Below, piece by piece: positions 42,852 through 52,189 of a stretch of DNA of 64,000 nt; within the stretch, counting starts at the first letter, position 1; each line of letters starts with the position of its first letter. The DNA is from SFTJ01 sp045613305 (GTDB lineage: Bacteria > Bacteroidota > Bacteroidia > Bacteroidales > Muribaculaceae), in contig JAZLAU010000031.1 in the NCBI GenBank assembly GCA_045613305.1, forward strand, positions 1 through 64,000. The letters are read 5' to 3'. Position numbers and translations under genes: made by a program. The notes beneath the pieces were generated by a model, which was not told where the DNA came from, ran no database searches, and saw only the letters and a program-made list of their open reading frames with translations.

Positions 42852-44423
42852 ATGATAAACCCAAGTGAAATATCAGATATATTAAAGCAAGAACTCAACG
42901 ACGTAAATTCAAAAGTGTCGTTTGAGGAAGTGGGTACGGTGCTTGAAGTGAGCGACGGTGTGGCACACGTGTATGGCCTTGAGAATGTGCAAGCTAATGA
43001 GCTTGTGGAATTTGAGAATGGCGTAACCGGTGTTGCGATGAACCTCGAAGAAAGCAATGTGGGTGTAATCCTTCTTGACAATGTAAACTCAATCAATGAG
43101 AACATGAAGGTGCGCCGCACAGGTGAAATCGCTTCAATCCCAGTTGGCGAAGGTTTGCTTGGCCGTGTAATCAATGTGCTAGGTAACCCAATCGACGGCA
43201 AGGGCCCAATCGATGGCAACCTTATTCGTTTGCCATTGGAACGTAAGGCTCCTGGTGTAATTTTCCGTCAACCGGTGAAGCAACCACTTCAAACTGGTAT
43301 CAAGGCAATCGACTCAATGGTGCCAATAGGCCGCGGTCAGCGTGAGCTTATCATTGGCGACCGCCAAATCGGTAAGACAGCCATAGCCATCGATACCATC
43401 ATTAACCAAAAGGCTAACTATGAAGCAGGAAAGCCTGTGTATTGTATATATGTTGCCATCGGCCAAAAGGCATCAACAGTGGCGTCGATTGTAAACCAAT
43501 TGACTGTTAACGGAGCGATGCCTTACACAGTGGTAGTAGCAGCAACAGCAGCCGACAGTGCTGCGATGCGCTATTATGCACCGTTTGCCGGAGTTGCAAT
43601 TGGTGAATATTTCCGTGATTCAGGTCGCGACGCTCTAATCGTGTACGATGACTTGTCGAAGCAAGCAGTTGCTTATCGCGAAATCTCACTAATCTTGAAG
43701 CGTCCATCAGGTCGTGAAGCATATCCAGGCGACATTTTCTATTTGCACTCTCGTTTGTTGGAGCGCGCTGCAAAGATTATCGATAACCAAAAGGTGGCAG
43801 AATCAATGAACGACTTGCCAGAAGTGCTTCGCCCAATGGTGAAGGGTGGCGGTTCGTTGACAGCTCTTCCTATTATTGAAACTCAAGCCGGCGACGTTTC
43901 AGCATATATCCCTACCAATGTGATTTCGATTACCGACGGTCAGATTTTCTTGGAATCAGGATTGTTTAACCAAGGTGTACGCCCAGCAATCAACGTGGGT
44001 ATTTCGGTGTCGCGTGTGGGTGGTAATGCTCAAATCAAATCGATGAAAAAGGTTGCGGGTACATTGAAGATTGCGCAAGCTCAGTTCCGTGAATTGGAAT
44101 CGTTCACCAAGTTTGGTGGCGATATCGACCCGGTAACAGCACGCACCATTGACCGCGGCCGTAAGAACGAACGTTTGCTAATCCAAGCACAATATTCTCC
44201 AATGTTGGTTGAAGAACAAGTGGCTGTGGTATACTGCGGCGTTAACGGTTTGCTTGAGCGTGTGCCATTGGACAAGGTGGCAGAGTTCGAAAAACTATTC
44301 TTGCAACTATTGCACGCAAAACATCAAGCCGACGTTCTCGACCAATTGAAGGCTGGTGTGCTAAATGCTGAAATCGAGTCAAAGATTAAGGCAGTAGCGG
44401 CAGAAGTGGCAGGAAAATATTAA
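42852..44423 (+). CDS. atpA: F1Fo ATP synthase subunit alpha
   Basis: A 523-residue non-catalytic nucleotide-binding subunit. The P-loop is GDRQIGKTAIAID near residue 171; the usual sequence is GDRQTGKT, so the fifth position is Ile instead of Thr. The glycine and lysine positions are intact. Other blocks are YVAIGQKASTVASIV, IVYDDLSKQAVAYREIS, GREAYPGDIFYLHSRLLERA and the arginine-finger region VGISVSRVGGNAQIK. The substitution should still allow nucleotide binding. Confidence 0.98.
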   Translation: MINPSEISDILKQELNDVNSKVSFEEVGTVLEVSDGVAHVYGLENVQANELVEFENGVTGVAMNLEESNVGVILLDNVNSINENMKVRRTGEIASIPVGEGLLGRVINVLGNPIDGKGPIDGNLIRLPLERKAPGVIFRQPVKQPLQTGIKAIDSMVPIGRGQRELIIGDRQIGKTAIAIDTIINQKANYEAGKPVYCIYVAIGQKASTVASIVNQLTVNGAMPYTVVVAATAADSAAMRYYAPFAGVAIGEYFRDSGRDALIVYDDLSKQAVAYREISLILKRPSGREAYPGDIFYLHSRLLERAAKIIDNQKVAESMNDLPEVLRPMVKGGGSLTALPIIETQAGDVSAYIPTNVISITDGQIFLESGLFNQGVRPAINVGISVSRVGGNAQIKSMKKVAGTLKIAQAQFRELESFTKFGGDIDPVTARTIDRGRKNERLLIQAQYSPMLVEEQVAVVYCGVNGLLERVPLDKVAEFEKLFLQLLHAKHQADVLDQLKAGVLNAEIESKIKAVAAEVAGKY

Positions 44424-44466
44424 TGCTTAAAGCACATAAGTGTTAAGATAAAGGAGATTTAACGAT

Positions 44467-45354
44467 ATGTCAACATTACGTGAATTAAAAGGACGAATCG
44501 GCTCGGTGGCATCGACAGGAAAGATTACGGGTGCCATGAAGATGATTTCATCCGCCAAGATGCATAAGGCAGAACAAGGCTTGAAAAAGTTGTTGCCTTA
44601 TCGCAAACTTGTGCAGTCGGTAATAGGGCATTTGCTTGCTACCGAAGGCGAGTTCACATCACCGCTGATTGATGAGCGTGAGGTAAAGAAGGTTGGAGTA
44701 GTGGTATTTGGCTCAGACGATGGTTTGTGTGGTGCCTACAACATCAACATCTTTAAGAAACTGCTTGAAATCATTGAAGCCTACAAGCAGGCCTATGGTG
44801 ACAATGTGGACATCGAGATATATCCTGTGGGTCGTAAATTGGCACGTGCTGCAAGAAAGATTGCGTCAGCAAAGCTTGAGGTGAAGACTTTTGAAGGAGT
44901 AGACACCCGAAGTACCACTGAGGTAATAGGCAAGTTCACACAGTCGCTTAAAGATGCGTTCTTGAGTGGCCAGGTGGATAAGGTTGATTTGGTGTACATG
45001 CACTTTAAATCGGTAAGCAAGCAGGTGCTGTATCAAGAGCAGCTCATTCCGGTAAGTTATGAGGCTCTAAGTGGTACAGCCGATGCAAGCGCCGCCAATA
45101 GTTCGTGCTTGTTTGAACCAAATCCAAATGCAATCTTCAACAGCATATTGCCATTGCACATTGCGTCGACAATGCAAGAGGTGTTTACCGAAAACATTGC
45201 GAGCGAAAACGCTGCGCGCGTCATGGCAATGCAAAGTGCAAGCGATAATGCAAACAAGTTGCTTGAAAGCCTACGCTTGGAGTACAACAAATTGCGTCAA
45301 CAGGGTATTACTACCGAATTGCTCGATATCTTGGGCGGTCAGGTAGAAAAATAA
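44467..45354 (+). CDS. atpG: F1Fo ATP synthase subunit gamma
   Basis: A 295-residue rotor shaft. N-terminal helix LRELKGRIGSVASTGKITGA and C-terminal helix NAARVMAMQSASDNANKLLE form the coiled coil inside the alpha3beta3 head; the central Rossmann-like domain contains VVVFGSDDGLCGAYN. It is the last atp gene. The 103 bases that follow carry no recognisable terminator, and nuoI resumes on the same strand. Confidence 0.97.
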   Translation: MSTLRELKGRIGSVASTGKITGAMKMISSAKMHKAEQGLKKLLPYRKLVQSVIGHLLATEGEFTSPLIDEREVKKVGVVVFGSDDGLCGAYNINIFKKLLEIIEAYKQAYGDNVDIEIYPVGRKLARAARKIASAKLEVKTFEGVDTRSTTEVIGKFTQSLKDAFLSGQVDKVDLVYMHFKSVSKQVLYQEQLIPVSYEALSGTADASAANSSCLFEPNPNAIFNSILPLHIASTMQEVFTENIASENAARVMAMQSASDNANKLLESLRLEYNKLRQQGITTELLDILGGQVEK

Positions 45355-45457
45355 TCGGTCGGCTGCTGTCTTTCGGCACAGACGGGAGATCTCGGCAGAT
45401 TGAAAAGCAAAGAAAATTTAAACAGTGTAGAACTATTTTTATAGATTATCTTATTCT

Positions 45458-46141
45458 ATGACAATTAAGGAGTATTTCTCTTCTCTTTTTAAGGCAATAG
45501 TAAGCCTTGTGAAGGGTCTAGAGGTGACTGGAAAAGAGTTGGTGACCCCAAAGGTTACTGAGCAATATCCAGAAAACAGGGCAACGCTAAAGATTGCCGA
45601 TAGATTTAGAGCAACTCTTGAATTCGACTATAATGCAGAAGGTATACACAAGTGTATAGCGTGCGGCATATGTCAGACGAGCTGCCCAAATGGCACTATC
45701 GACATTCAAACAAAGATGGTGGACATGCCCGACGGAAAGAAAAAGAAGAAGCTCGACAAGTATATGTATGATCTTGGCAGCTGTACCTTCTGTATGCTAT
45801 GCGTTACAAATTGCCCAACAAAGGCAATCAAGTTCTCAAACGAGTTTGAACAATCGGTTTATACTCGTGAAAAGTTAGTCAAACAATTGAACTATCTACC
45901 AGAGAAGGAAGCACCAGCTCCAGCCCCAGTAGCAGCTCCAAAGGCCGAACCTGCAGCATCGCCTGTTGCGGCTCCAGCTGAAGATAAGGTTGAAATGGAA
46001 GTTGAGGCTCCAAATGGCAAGGTTATGAAGGTTAAATTGGTTAAGGAAGATGTAGAAGCCATTGAAAAGATGGTGGCCGAAAAGCCAGAAATGACAAAAT
46101 TCCAAGCCATGCAAGCCGTAATCAAAGCCAAGAAGGCATAA
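45458..46141 (+). CDS. nuoI: NADH-quinone oxidoreductase subunit I with a C-terminal extension
   Basis: A 227-residue subunit carrying clusters N6a and N6b. The two ferredoxin motifs are intact: CIACGICQTSCP at residues 66-77 and CTFCMLCVTNCP at 109-120. From about residue 149 the protein has an extra 79 residues: a Pro/Ala-rich linker to about 174, then an acidic-basic segment containing VEAPNGKVMKVKL and a helix-rich end. Typical bacterial NuoI ends at 150-180 residues. The extension's job is unknown. It restarts the nuo series after the atp block. Confidence 0.94.
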   Translation: MTIKEYFSSLFKAIVSLVKGLEVTGKELVTPKVTEQYPENRATLKIADRFRATLEFDYNAEGIHKCIACGICQTSCPNGTIDIQTKMVDMPDGKKKKKLDKYMYDLGSCTFCMLCVTNCPTKAIKFSNEFEQSVYTREKLVKQLNYLPEKEAPAPAPVAAPKAEPAASPVAAPAEDKVEMEVEAPNGKVMKVKLVKEDVEAIEKMVAEKPEMTKFQAMQAVIKAKKA

Positions 46142-46162
46142 AAATAAGAAATAATAATAAAT

Positions 46163-46675
46163 ATGGATTCAGTAGGAAATATCATTATGTATTTCGTAAT
46201 CGCATTGGCGATTATCGTATTTTCTGTGCTGACGGTTACAACAAGCAAGATTTTGCGTTCTGCAACATATTTGTTGTTTGTATTGCTTGCAACAGCAGGG
46301 GTTTATTTCCAAGTTGGATATGAATTTCTGGGAGCAGTTCAAATAGCGGTTTATGCAGGCGGCATCTTGGTGTTGTTTGTGTTTGCAATTTTGCTTACAC
46401 ACCGTCCTGAAGCAAAAGCACAGCCATTGACTTCAGAAAAGAAGTGGCTTGGCTTGAGCGCAGCTTTAGCCGGAGTGTTAGTGTGTGGCTATGCTTTGGT
46501 GGAGCAATGCAAAATGGCGTGCGCCACATTGGGCACTTTTGACCTCACTGTGGAAAAGATAGGTCACGCATTGTTAAGCACTGATAAGTTTGGCTATTTG
46601 TTGCCATTCGAAGCAGTGAGTGTGTTGTTGTTGGCATGTATAATCGGAGGCATTGTGATAGCCCGTAAAAGATAA
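46163..46675 (+). CDS. nuoJ: NADH-quinone oxidoreductase subunit J
   Basis: A 170-residue membrane subunit with five predicted transmembrane segments. The conserved third-helix region FLGAVQIAVYAGGILVLFVF contains the pi-bulge area that couples quinone chemistry to proton pumping. It follows nuoI by 21 bases and precedes nuoK by nine. Confidence 0.95.
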   Translation: MDSVGNIIMYFVIALAIIVFSVLTVTTSKILRSATYLLFVLLATAGVYFQVGYEFLGAVQIAVYAGGILVLFVFAILLTHRPEAKAQPLTSEKKWLGLSAALAGVLVCGYALVEQCKMACATLGTFDLTVEKIGHALLSTDKFGYLLPFEAVSVLLLACIIGGIVIARKR

Positions 46676-46684
46676 TAAGAACAC

Positions 46685-46996
46685 ATGGAACTAACTTTGC
46701 TTATGTATCTTATACCTAGCCTTATCATGTTTGGCTGTGGTGTGTATGGGTTTATCACCCGTAAGAATATGATTGCAATTTTGATTTCGCTTGAGTTGAT
46801 GCTTAACTCTGTAAATATCAATTTTGCTGTGTTTAACACTTACTTGTTTCCAGGTCAATTAGAAGGTATGTTCTTCTCATTGTTTGCCATAGCTATTGCC
46901 GCAGCCGAAACTGCAGTGGCTCTTGCTATCGTAATCAATGTTTACCGCAAGGTGAAAGACGTTGACATCAAGGAAATCACTAAAATGAAATTTTAA
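46685..46996 (+). CDS. nuoK: NADH-quinone oxidoreductase subunit K
   Basis: A 103-residue subunit with three transmembrane helices. The two key glutamates are visible in LISLELMLNSVNINF and AIAAAETAVALAIVI, part of the proton path. The length is normal. Five bases separate it from nuoL. Confidence 0.96.
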   Translation: MELTLLMYLIPSLIMFGCGVYGFITRKNMIAILISLELMLNSVNINFAVFNTYLFPGQLEGMFFSLFAIAIAAAETAVALAIVINVYRKVKDVDIKEITKMKF

Positions 46997-47001
46997 GGAG
47001 T

Positions 47002-48969
47002 ATGGCAGGACAATATTCATATTTAATAGCAATTTTAATCATCCCAATAGTAATGTTCTTATTCTTGGGCTTGATGACAACAAAATTGAGTAAGAAGGTC
47101 GCTGGTACTCTAGGAACTATTGGCCTTGGCGCATGCCTTGTGATTGGTTACACAGCCGCACTTACATATTTTGCAAGTGGCAGTTTGGAGCCAATCAAGG
47201 TGTTGGACGCCGTATGGTTGGATTTCTCTCAAATTGCTGAGGGTTTCTCAATTAACTTGGGTATATATCTTGACCCAATATCAGCAATGATGCTTATTGT
47301 GGTAACCACTATTTCGTTCTTGGTTCACCTATACAGTAACGGATATATGGACGATGCGCACTTGATTAAGTATGCGCACGAAGCCGAAGGCAATGCTAAG
47401 CACGGTTTCCAACGCTACTATGCATTCTTGAGCTTGTTTACATTCTCAATGCTTGGTTTGGTGCTATCGACCAACATTTTCCAAATGTATATCTTCTGGG
47501 AACTTGTGGGTGTGTCTTCTTATTTGTTGATTGGTTTTTACTATACTGATCCTGCAGCAATTCATGCATCGAAGAAGGCGTTTATCACTACACGTTTTGC
47601 CGACCTTGGTTTCTTGATTGGTATCTTGATTTTGTCGTACTATACACAAACATTCGATTTCGATACTCTAATCAACGGAAAGCAATCGGTATTGGCATCA
47701 ATGCACGGCACAACATTCATGGGCTGCTCGGTTCTATGCTGGGCAATGACATGCATCTTCATTGGCGGTGCTGGTAAGAGCGCAATGTTCCCATTGCACA
47801 TCTGGTTGCCAGACGCGATGGAAGGTCCAACACCAGTGTCAGCACTTATCCACGCAGCAACAATGGTTGTTGCCGGTGTTTATTTGGTGGCACGTTTGTT
47901 CCCATTGTATTTGATAGCTGAAGGTTCGTTGGTGGTTATTACCGTAGTGGGTGCATTCACAGCATTCTATGCGGCAGCAATTGCTTGCGCACAAACAGAT
48001 ATTAAGCGTATATTGGCATTCTCAACCATTTCACAGATTGCGTTCATGATAACCTCTTTGGGTGTTGCTCGCCCAGAAATGCACGAAGGTGTAGGTTATA
48101 TGGCGTCAATGTTCCACTTGTTTACACACGCAATGTTTAAGGCATGTTTGTTCTTGGTGGCAGGTGCAGTAATCTATCGTGTTCACTCAAACGAAAGTGG
48201 CAAGATGGGTGGCCTTCACAAGTATATGCCAATTGCAAGCATAGCATGCTTAATCGGCTGTCTTGCAATTTCAGGTATCTTCCCATTTGCAGGTTTCTTC
48301 TCAAAGGACGAAATCCTTGTTGCAGCATATGCTAACAACATGTGGTGGGGCTTGTGGATGTCGATGGTTGCAGGTATGACAGCGTTCTACATGTTCCGCA
48401 TGTATTATTTGGTATTCTGGTGGGATAAGCCAGACTATGAAGCACATGGTCACCACGCTCCATCTGAAGCACCATTGGTGATGACATTGCCATTGATTAT
48501 TTTGTCGATTGCAACATGTGTGATTGGTTTCTTGCCATTCTCAGAATACATCACATGGAATCACGAACCACTACATGCTGGTCACGATTGGACAGTGATT
48601 ATTTCGAGCACAGTGGTTGCATTGATTGGTATCACTTTGGCAACAGTTCTTTATTTCAAGAAGAACGATAAGCCAGCTAAGATGGCAAATGCAGCACGTG
48701 GACTATGGATAGCAGCCAACAAGCGCTTCTATATGGATGAACTTTACATGTTTATTACACATAACGTGATATTCCAAACCATATGCCGTCCAATCGCATG
48801 GTTCGACCGTGCAATCATTGACGGTGCAATGAATATGTTTGCAAACATCACTAATTGGGCATCGTTTGCAATCCGCAAGTTCCAATCAGGAAATATCCAA
48901 AACTATGTATGGGTTTACTTGGTGGGTGCGTTGTTGTTAGTTGTAATTTCAGTACTATGTCTAATCTAA
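47002..48969 (+). CDS. nuoL: NADH-quinone oxidoreductase subunit L
   Basis: A 655-residue antiporter-like proton-pumping subunit with about 15-16 transmembrane segments and the long lateral helix near its C terminus. The proton-translocation core motif is GPTPVSALIHAATMVVAG, preceded by GKSAMFPLHIWLPDAMEG; the E144-type region is MYIFWELVGVSSYLLIGFYY. It is full length. Confidence 0.97.
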   Translation: MAGQYSYLIAILIIPIVMFLFLGLMTTKLSKKVAGTLGTIGLGACLVIGYTAALTYFASGSLEPIKVLDAVWLDFSQIAEGFSINLGIYLDPISAMMLIVVTTISFLVHLYSNGYMDDAHLIKYAHEAEGNAKHGFQRYYAFLSLFTFSMLGLVLSTNIFQMYIFWELVGVSSYLLIGFYYTDPAAIHASKKAFITTRFADLGFLIGILILSYYTQTFDFDTLINGKQSVLASMHGTTFMGCSVLCWAMTCIFIGGAGKSAMFPLHIWLPDAMEGPTPVSALIHAATMVVAGVYLVARLFPLYLIAEGSLVVITVVGAFTAFYAAAIACAQTDIKRILAFSTISQIAFMITSLGVARPEMHEGVGYMASMFHLFTHAMFKACLFLVAGAVIYRVHSNESGKMGGLHKYMPIASIACLIGCLAISGIFPFAGFFSKDEILVAAYANNMWWGLWMSMVAGMTAFYMFRMYYLVFWWDKPDYEAHGHHAPSEAPLVMTLPLIILSIATCVIGFLPFSEYITWNHEPLHAGHDWTVIISSTVVALIGITLATVLYFKKNDKPAKMANAARGLWIAANKRFYMDELYMFITHNVIFQTICRPIAWFDRAIIDGAMNMFANITNWASFAIRKFQSGNIQNYVWVYLVGALLLVVISVLCLI

Positions 48970-48987
48970 ACGCAACGGTAAAGAATT

Positions 48988-50526
48988 ATGATTTGGTCTA
49001 ATATATTAATTTATTTCGTAATAATTCCTCTATTGGTATTAGGGGGATTGGCTTTCTGCAAAAGCATGAAGGCAATTAGAGCCGTTGTAGTTACAGGTGC
49101 AACAGCCTTGATGGTATTGGCGGTATATCTTGTAATGGAATTCTTACAGATACGTGCCGCTGGTGTAACCGATGAGATGGTTATGACAGGCACTTGGGTA
49201 TGGTATGCGCCATTTAATATTCACTTGGCTCTTGGCGTTGATGGTATATCGGTGGTGATGATAGTCCTCTCGGCATTCATTGTGTTTGCCGGCGTGTTTG
49301 CGTCGTGGACAATCAATCCGTTGCCAAAACAATATTTCTTGTGGTTCTTCCTATTGTCGACAGGCGTATTCGGATTCTTCATTTCAATCGACTTGTTCAC
49401 AATGTTCATGTTCTATGAAGTGGCGTTGATTCCGATGTATTTGCTAATCGGCGTATGGGGAAGCGGCAACAAGAACTATTCAGCAATGAAGTTGACATTG
49501 ATGTTGATGGGCGGTTCGGCGTTCTTGATGCTTGGTTTGATTGGTATCTATTTCCACTCAGCAACCGACGTGAATGCTTTGACCATGAACATTGTGGAAA
49601 TTGCACAAAATAATGCAATTCCTCACGAATGGCAAATGTGGTTGTTCCCAGCCGTATTTGTAGGCTTTGGTGTGTTGGGTGCAATGTTCCCATTCCACAC
49701 ATGGTCGCCTGACGGTCACGCATCAGCCCCAACAGCAGTATCAATGCTTCACGCAGGTGTGTTGATGAAACTTGGTGGTTACGGATGTTTCCGTATAGCA
49801 ATCTACTTGATGCCTTATGCAGCACACGAATTGGGATGGATTTTCTTGATTTTGACAGGCGTTTCAGTAGTTTACGGTGCATTCAGCGCATGCGTACAAA
49901 GCGACTTGAAATATATCAATGCATATTCGTCAGTTAGCCACTGTGGCTTGGTGTTGTTTGCAATTTTGATGTATAACACCACAGCCATGACAGGTGCTGT
50001 AATGCAGATGTTGTCACACGGTTTGATGACAGCGTTGTTCTTTGCATTGATTGGTATGATTTACGGTCGTACTCACACACGTGACATTCGCAAGATGGGC
50101 GGTTTGATGCAAATCATGCCATATCTTGGTGTTTGCTACGTTGTAGCCGGTATGGCTTCGTTAGGTTTGCCAGGCTTGAGTGGTTTCGTGTCAGAAATGA
50201 CAATCTTCATCGGTTCGTTCCAAAATTCCGACACATTCCACCGCGTGTTCACAATCATTGCATGCAGCTCAATTGTTGTGACTGCAGTTTATATCCTACG
50301 CGTAGTTGGCAAGTTGCTATATGGCAAGGTTCAAGACCCTCATCATTTGGAATTGACCGACGCAGTATGGCACGAACGCTTTGCAACAATCGTGTTGATA
50401 TTGGCAGTAGCCGCTATTGGTTGCTTCCCAGACTTCTTTGCGACAATGATTAAGGATACCTTTATGCCAGGCGGCATATATGATGGTATTTTGGCAACAA
50501 TTGGTCAACCATTGCCATGGATGTAA
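48988..50526 (+). CDS. nuoM: NADH-quinone oxidoreductase subunit M
   Basis: A 512-residue antiporter-like subunit with about 14 transmembrane segments. Conserved blocks are FYEVALIPMYLLIGVWG with the key Glu, FPFHTWSPDGHASAPTAVS and LHAGVLMKLGGYG with the pumping Lys. It lies 18 bases after nuoL. Confidence 0.97.
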   Translation: MIWSNILIYFVIIPLLVLGGLAFCKSMKAIRAVVVTGATALMVLAVYLVMEFLQIRAAGVTDEMVMTGTWVWYAPFNIHLALGVDGISVVMIVLSAFIVFAGVFASWTINPLPKQYFLWFFLLSTGVFGFFISIDLFTMFMFYEVALIPMYLLIGVWGSGNKNYSAMKLTLMLMGGSAFLMLGLIGIYFHSATDVNALTMNIVEIAQNNAIPHEWQMWLFPAVFVGFGVLGAMFPFHTWSPDGHASAPTAVSMLHAGVLMKLGGYGCFRIAIYLMPYAAHELGWIFLILTGVSVVYGAFSACVQSDLKYINAYSSVSHCGLVLFAILMYNTTAMTGAVMQMLSHGLMTALFFALIGMIYGRTHTRDIRKMGGLMQIMPYLGVCYVVAGMASLGLPGLSGFVSEMTIFIGSFQNSDTFHRVFTIIACSSIVVTAVYILRVVGKLLYGKVQDPHHLELTDAVWHERFATIVLILAVAAIGCFPDFFATMIKDTFMPGGIYDGILATIGQPLPWM

Positions 50527-50564
50527 TAAATTAAGTGTTGAATTAAAGACAGGAAAATATAAAG

Positions 50565-52028
50565 ATGGATTATTCTCAATTTTTAATGATGCCACAGGAA
50601 CTAGGATTGCTATTAGTGTTCCTGCTAGTGTTCCTTTTCGACACTTTCTTGCCTAAGAAGGCGCAATCATCGTTGTCGATTTTCACATGCGTGGCATTCG
50701 CATTGTTTACTGTAGCCAATATTTGGATGAGCGGCACAGGCACAGCCTTTGCAGGAATGTATGAACAAACAGCAGCAACATATGCTATGAAGTTCATCTT
50801 GAATGCGGGTATGCTAATTGTGCTCATACAAGCAACACAATGGGCAAATTCGGAATTTGTTTCGGTACGTCGCGGCGAATTCTATGAATTGTTGCTAGTT
50901 ACGTTGTTGGGTATGTATCTAATGATATCGGCACGCCACTTCCTATTGTTTGTTATTGGTCTTGAAACAGCATCGTTGCCACTTGCTGCTCTTGTAGCCT
51001 TCGATAAGAAGTACTATGAAAGCCACGAAGCGGCAGCCAAGTATATGTTTACTGCAGTGTTCTCATCGGCAATCTTTATGTTAGGTTTGTCGTTTGTGTA
51101 TGCATTGGGCGGCTCGCTATACTTCAATGATATTGCTGTTAACATCATGGGCCAAAAGTCGGCCTTGTTGGTAGTAGCATTGGTATTTGTTATCTCGGGT
51201 GTGGGATTCAAGTTGTCGCTTGTCCCTTTCCACTTGTGGACAGCCGATGTTTATCAAGGAGCGCCAACAGCAGTTACATCATATTTGTCGGTTATCTCAA
51301 AGGGTGCGTCGGCATTTGCCTTTCTTGTGATATTGGCGCAAGTGTTTGGCTCGGCTTACAGCGCAGTATGGGAATGGGTGCTTTATGCATTGATAGTATT
51401 GACAATCACTGTAGGTAACTTGTTTGCAATTCGTCAACGCGATTTGAAGCGCTTCTTGGCGTTCTCATCAGTGTCGCAGGCTGGTTACATTATGCTTGGT
51501 GTAGTGGCAGCAAGCGAAGTGGGTCTTGCTTCGTTGATGTTCTATGTGTTGGTTTATGTTTTCTCTAACTTGGCAGCCTTTGGCGTAATTGCCGCTATTG
51601 AAAACAAGACTGGCAAGGTGAATATGGACGACTATAACGGATTGTTTAAAACCAACCCATGGTTGGCATTCTCAATGATGCTGGCAATGTTCTCTTTGGC
51701 TGGTATTCCTCCGTTTGCCGGATTCTTCAGCAAGTTCTTCATCTTTGTTGGCGCTTGCAGCACAGGCAGTGTGGCAATCTACATCTTGGTGCTTATCGCA
51801 TTGGTTAATACAATCATTTCGCTTTACTACTATTTGTTGGTTGTAAAGGCAATGTTTATTAAGCAAGATGAGTGTGTGATACCTTCGTTTAAGGTTGCAT
51901 GCAGCGAAAAGTTGGCTTTGATTATTACTACATTAGGCATTATTTTGATTGGTTTGGCAAGTTGCATCTATATGTGTCTATCAGATGCTGCTAACAATTC
52001 AAGCGCAATGTTTATGTTTATTAATTAA
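50565..52028 (+). CDS. nuoN: NADH-quinone oxidoreductase subunit N
   Basis: A 487-residue antiporter-like subunit adjoining the NuoA/J/K module. The characteristic blocks are FVIGLETASLPLAALVAF with the key Glu, LVPFHLWTADVYQGAPTAVT and the Lys region SVISKGASAFAFLV. It is the last gene of the nuo-atp-nuo array and is followed within 20 bases by a strong terminator. Confidence 0.97.
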   Translation: MDYSQFLMMPQELGLLLVFLLVFLFDTFLPKKAQSSLSIFTCVAFALFTVANIWMSGTGTAFAGMYEQTAATYAMKFILNAGMLIVLIQATQWANSEFVSVRRGEFYELLLVTLLGMYLMISARHFLLFVIGLETASLPLAALVAFDKKYYESHEAAAKYMFTAVFSSAIFMLGLSFVYALGGSLYFNDIAVNIMGQKSALLVVALVFVISGVGFKLSLVPFHLWTADVYQGAPTAVTSYLSVISKGASAFAFLVILAQVFGSAYSAVWEWVLYALIVLTITVGNLFAIRQRDLKRFLAFSSVSQAGYIMLGVVAASEVGLASLMFYVLVYVFSNLAAFGVIAAIENKTGKVNMDDYNGLFKTNPWLAFSMMLAMFSLAGIPPFAGFFSKFFIFVGACSTGSVAIYILVLIALVNTIISLYYYLLVVKAMFIKQDECVIPSFKVACSEKLALIITTLGIILIGLASCIYMCLSDAANNSSAMFMFIN

Positions 52029-52047
52029 AGCATAGATATAAATAGAG

Positions 52048-52085
52048 AAAAAACGAGGAATAGAACGCTATTCCTCGTTTTTTTT
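52048..52085 (+). terminator. Terminator of the nuo-atp-nuo array
   Basis: A 15-16-base perfect stem (52048-52063 with 52068-52083, loop AACG) ending in eight T. It is the only strong terminator seen between 34750 and 52085. Confidence 0.9.
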
Positions 52086-52125
52086 ATTTTTCAACTCGTG
52101 AAATGAATAAAAATTATGATAAGAT

Positions 52126-52156
52126 ATTGTTTCTTTATTTTTTTCTTGTAACTTTG
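52126..52156 (+). promoter_or_regulatory. Promoter of the TlpA-like gene
   Basis: TAACTTTG at 52149-52156, with ATTG 19 bases upstream at 52126-52129. The leader is about 27 bases. Confidence 0.6.
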
Positions 52157-52189
52157 GGAAAAAATGGATAACACAAAAATCGATACTAT

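Noticed and set aside
45355..45457. Possible terminator or mobile-element scar at the atpG-nuoI junction
   Set aside because: I looked for a stem with a T tract, direct repeats and terminal inverted repeats and found only short, unconvincing pairings.
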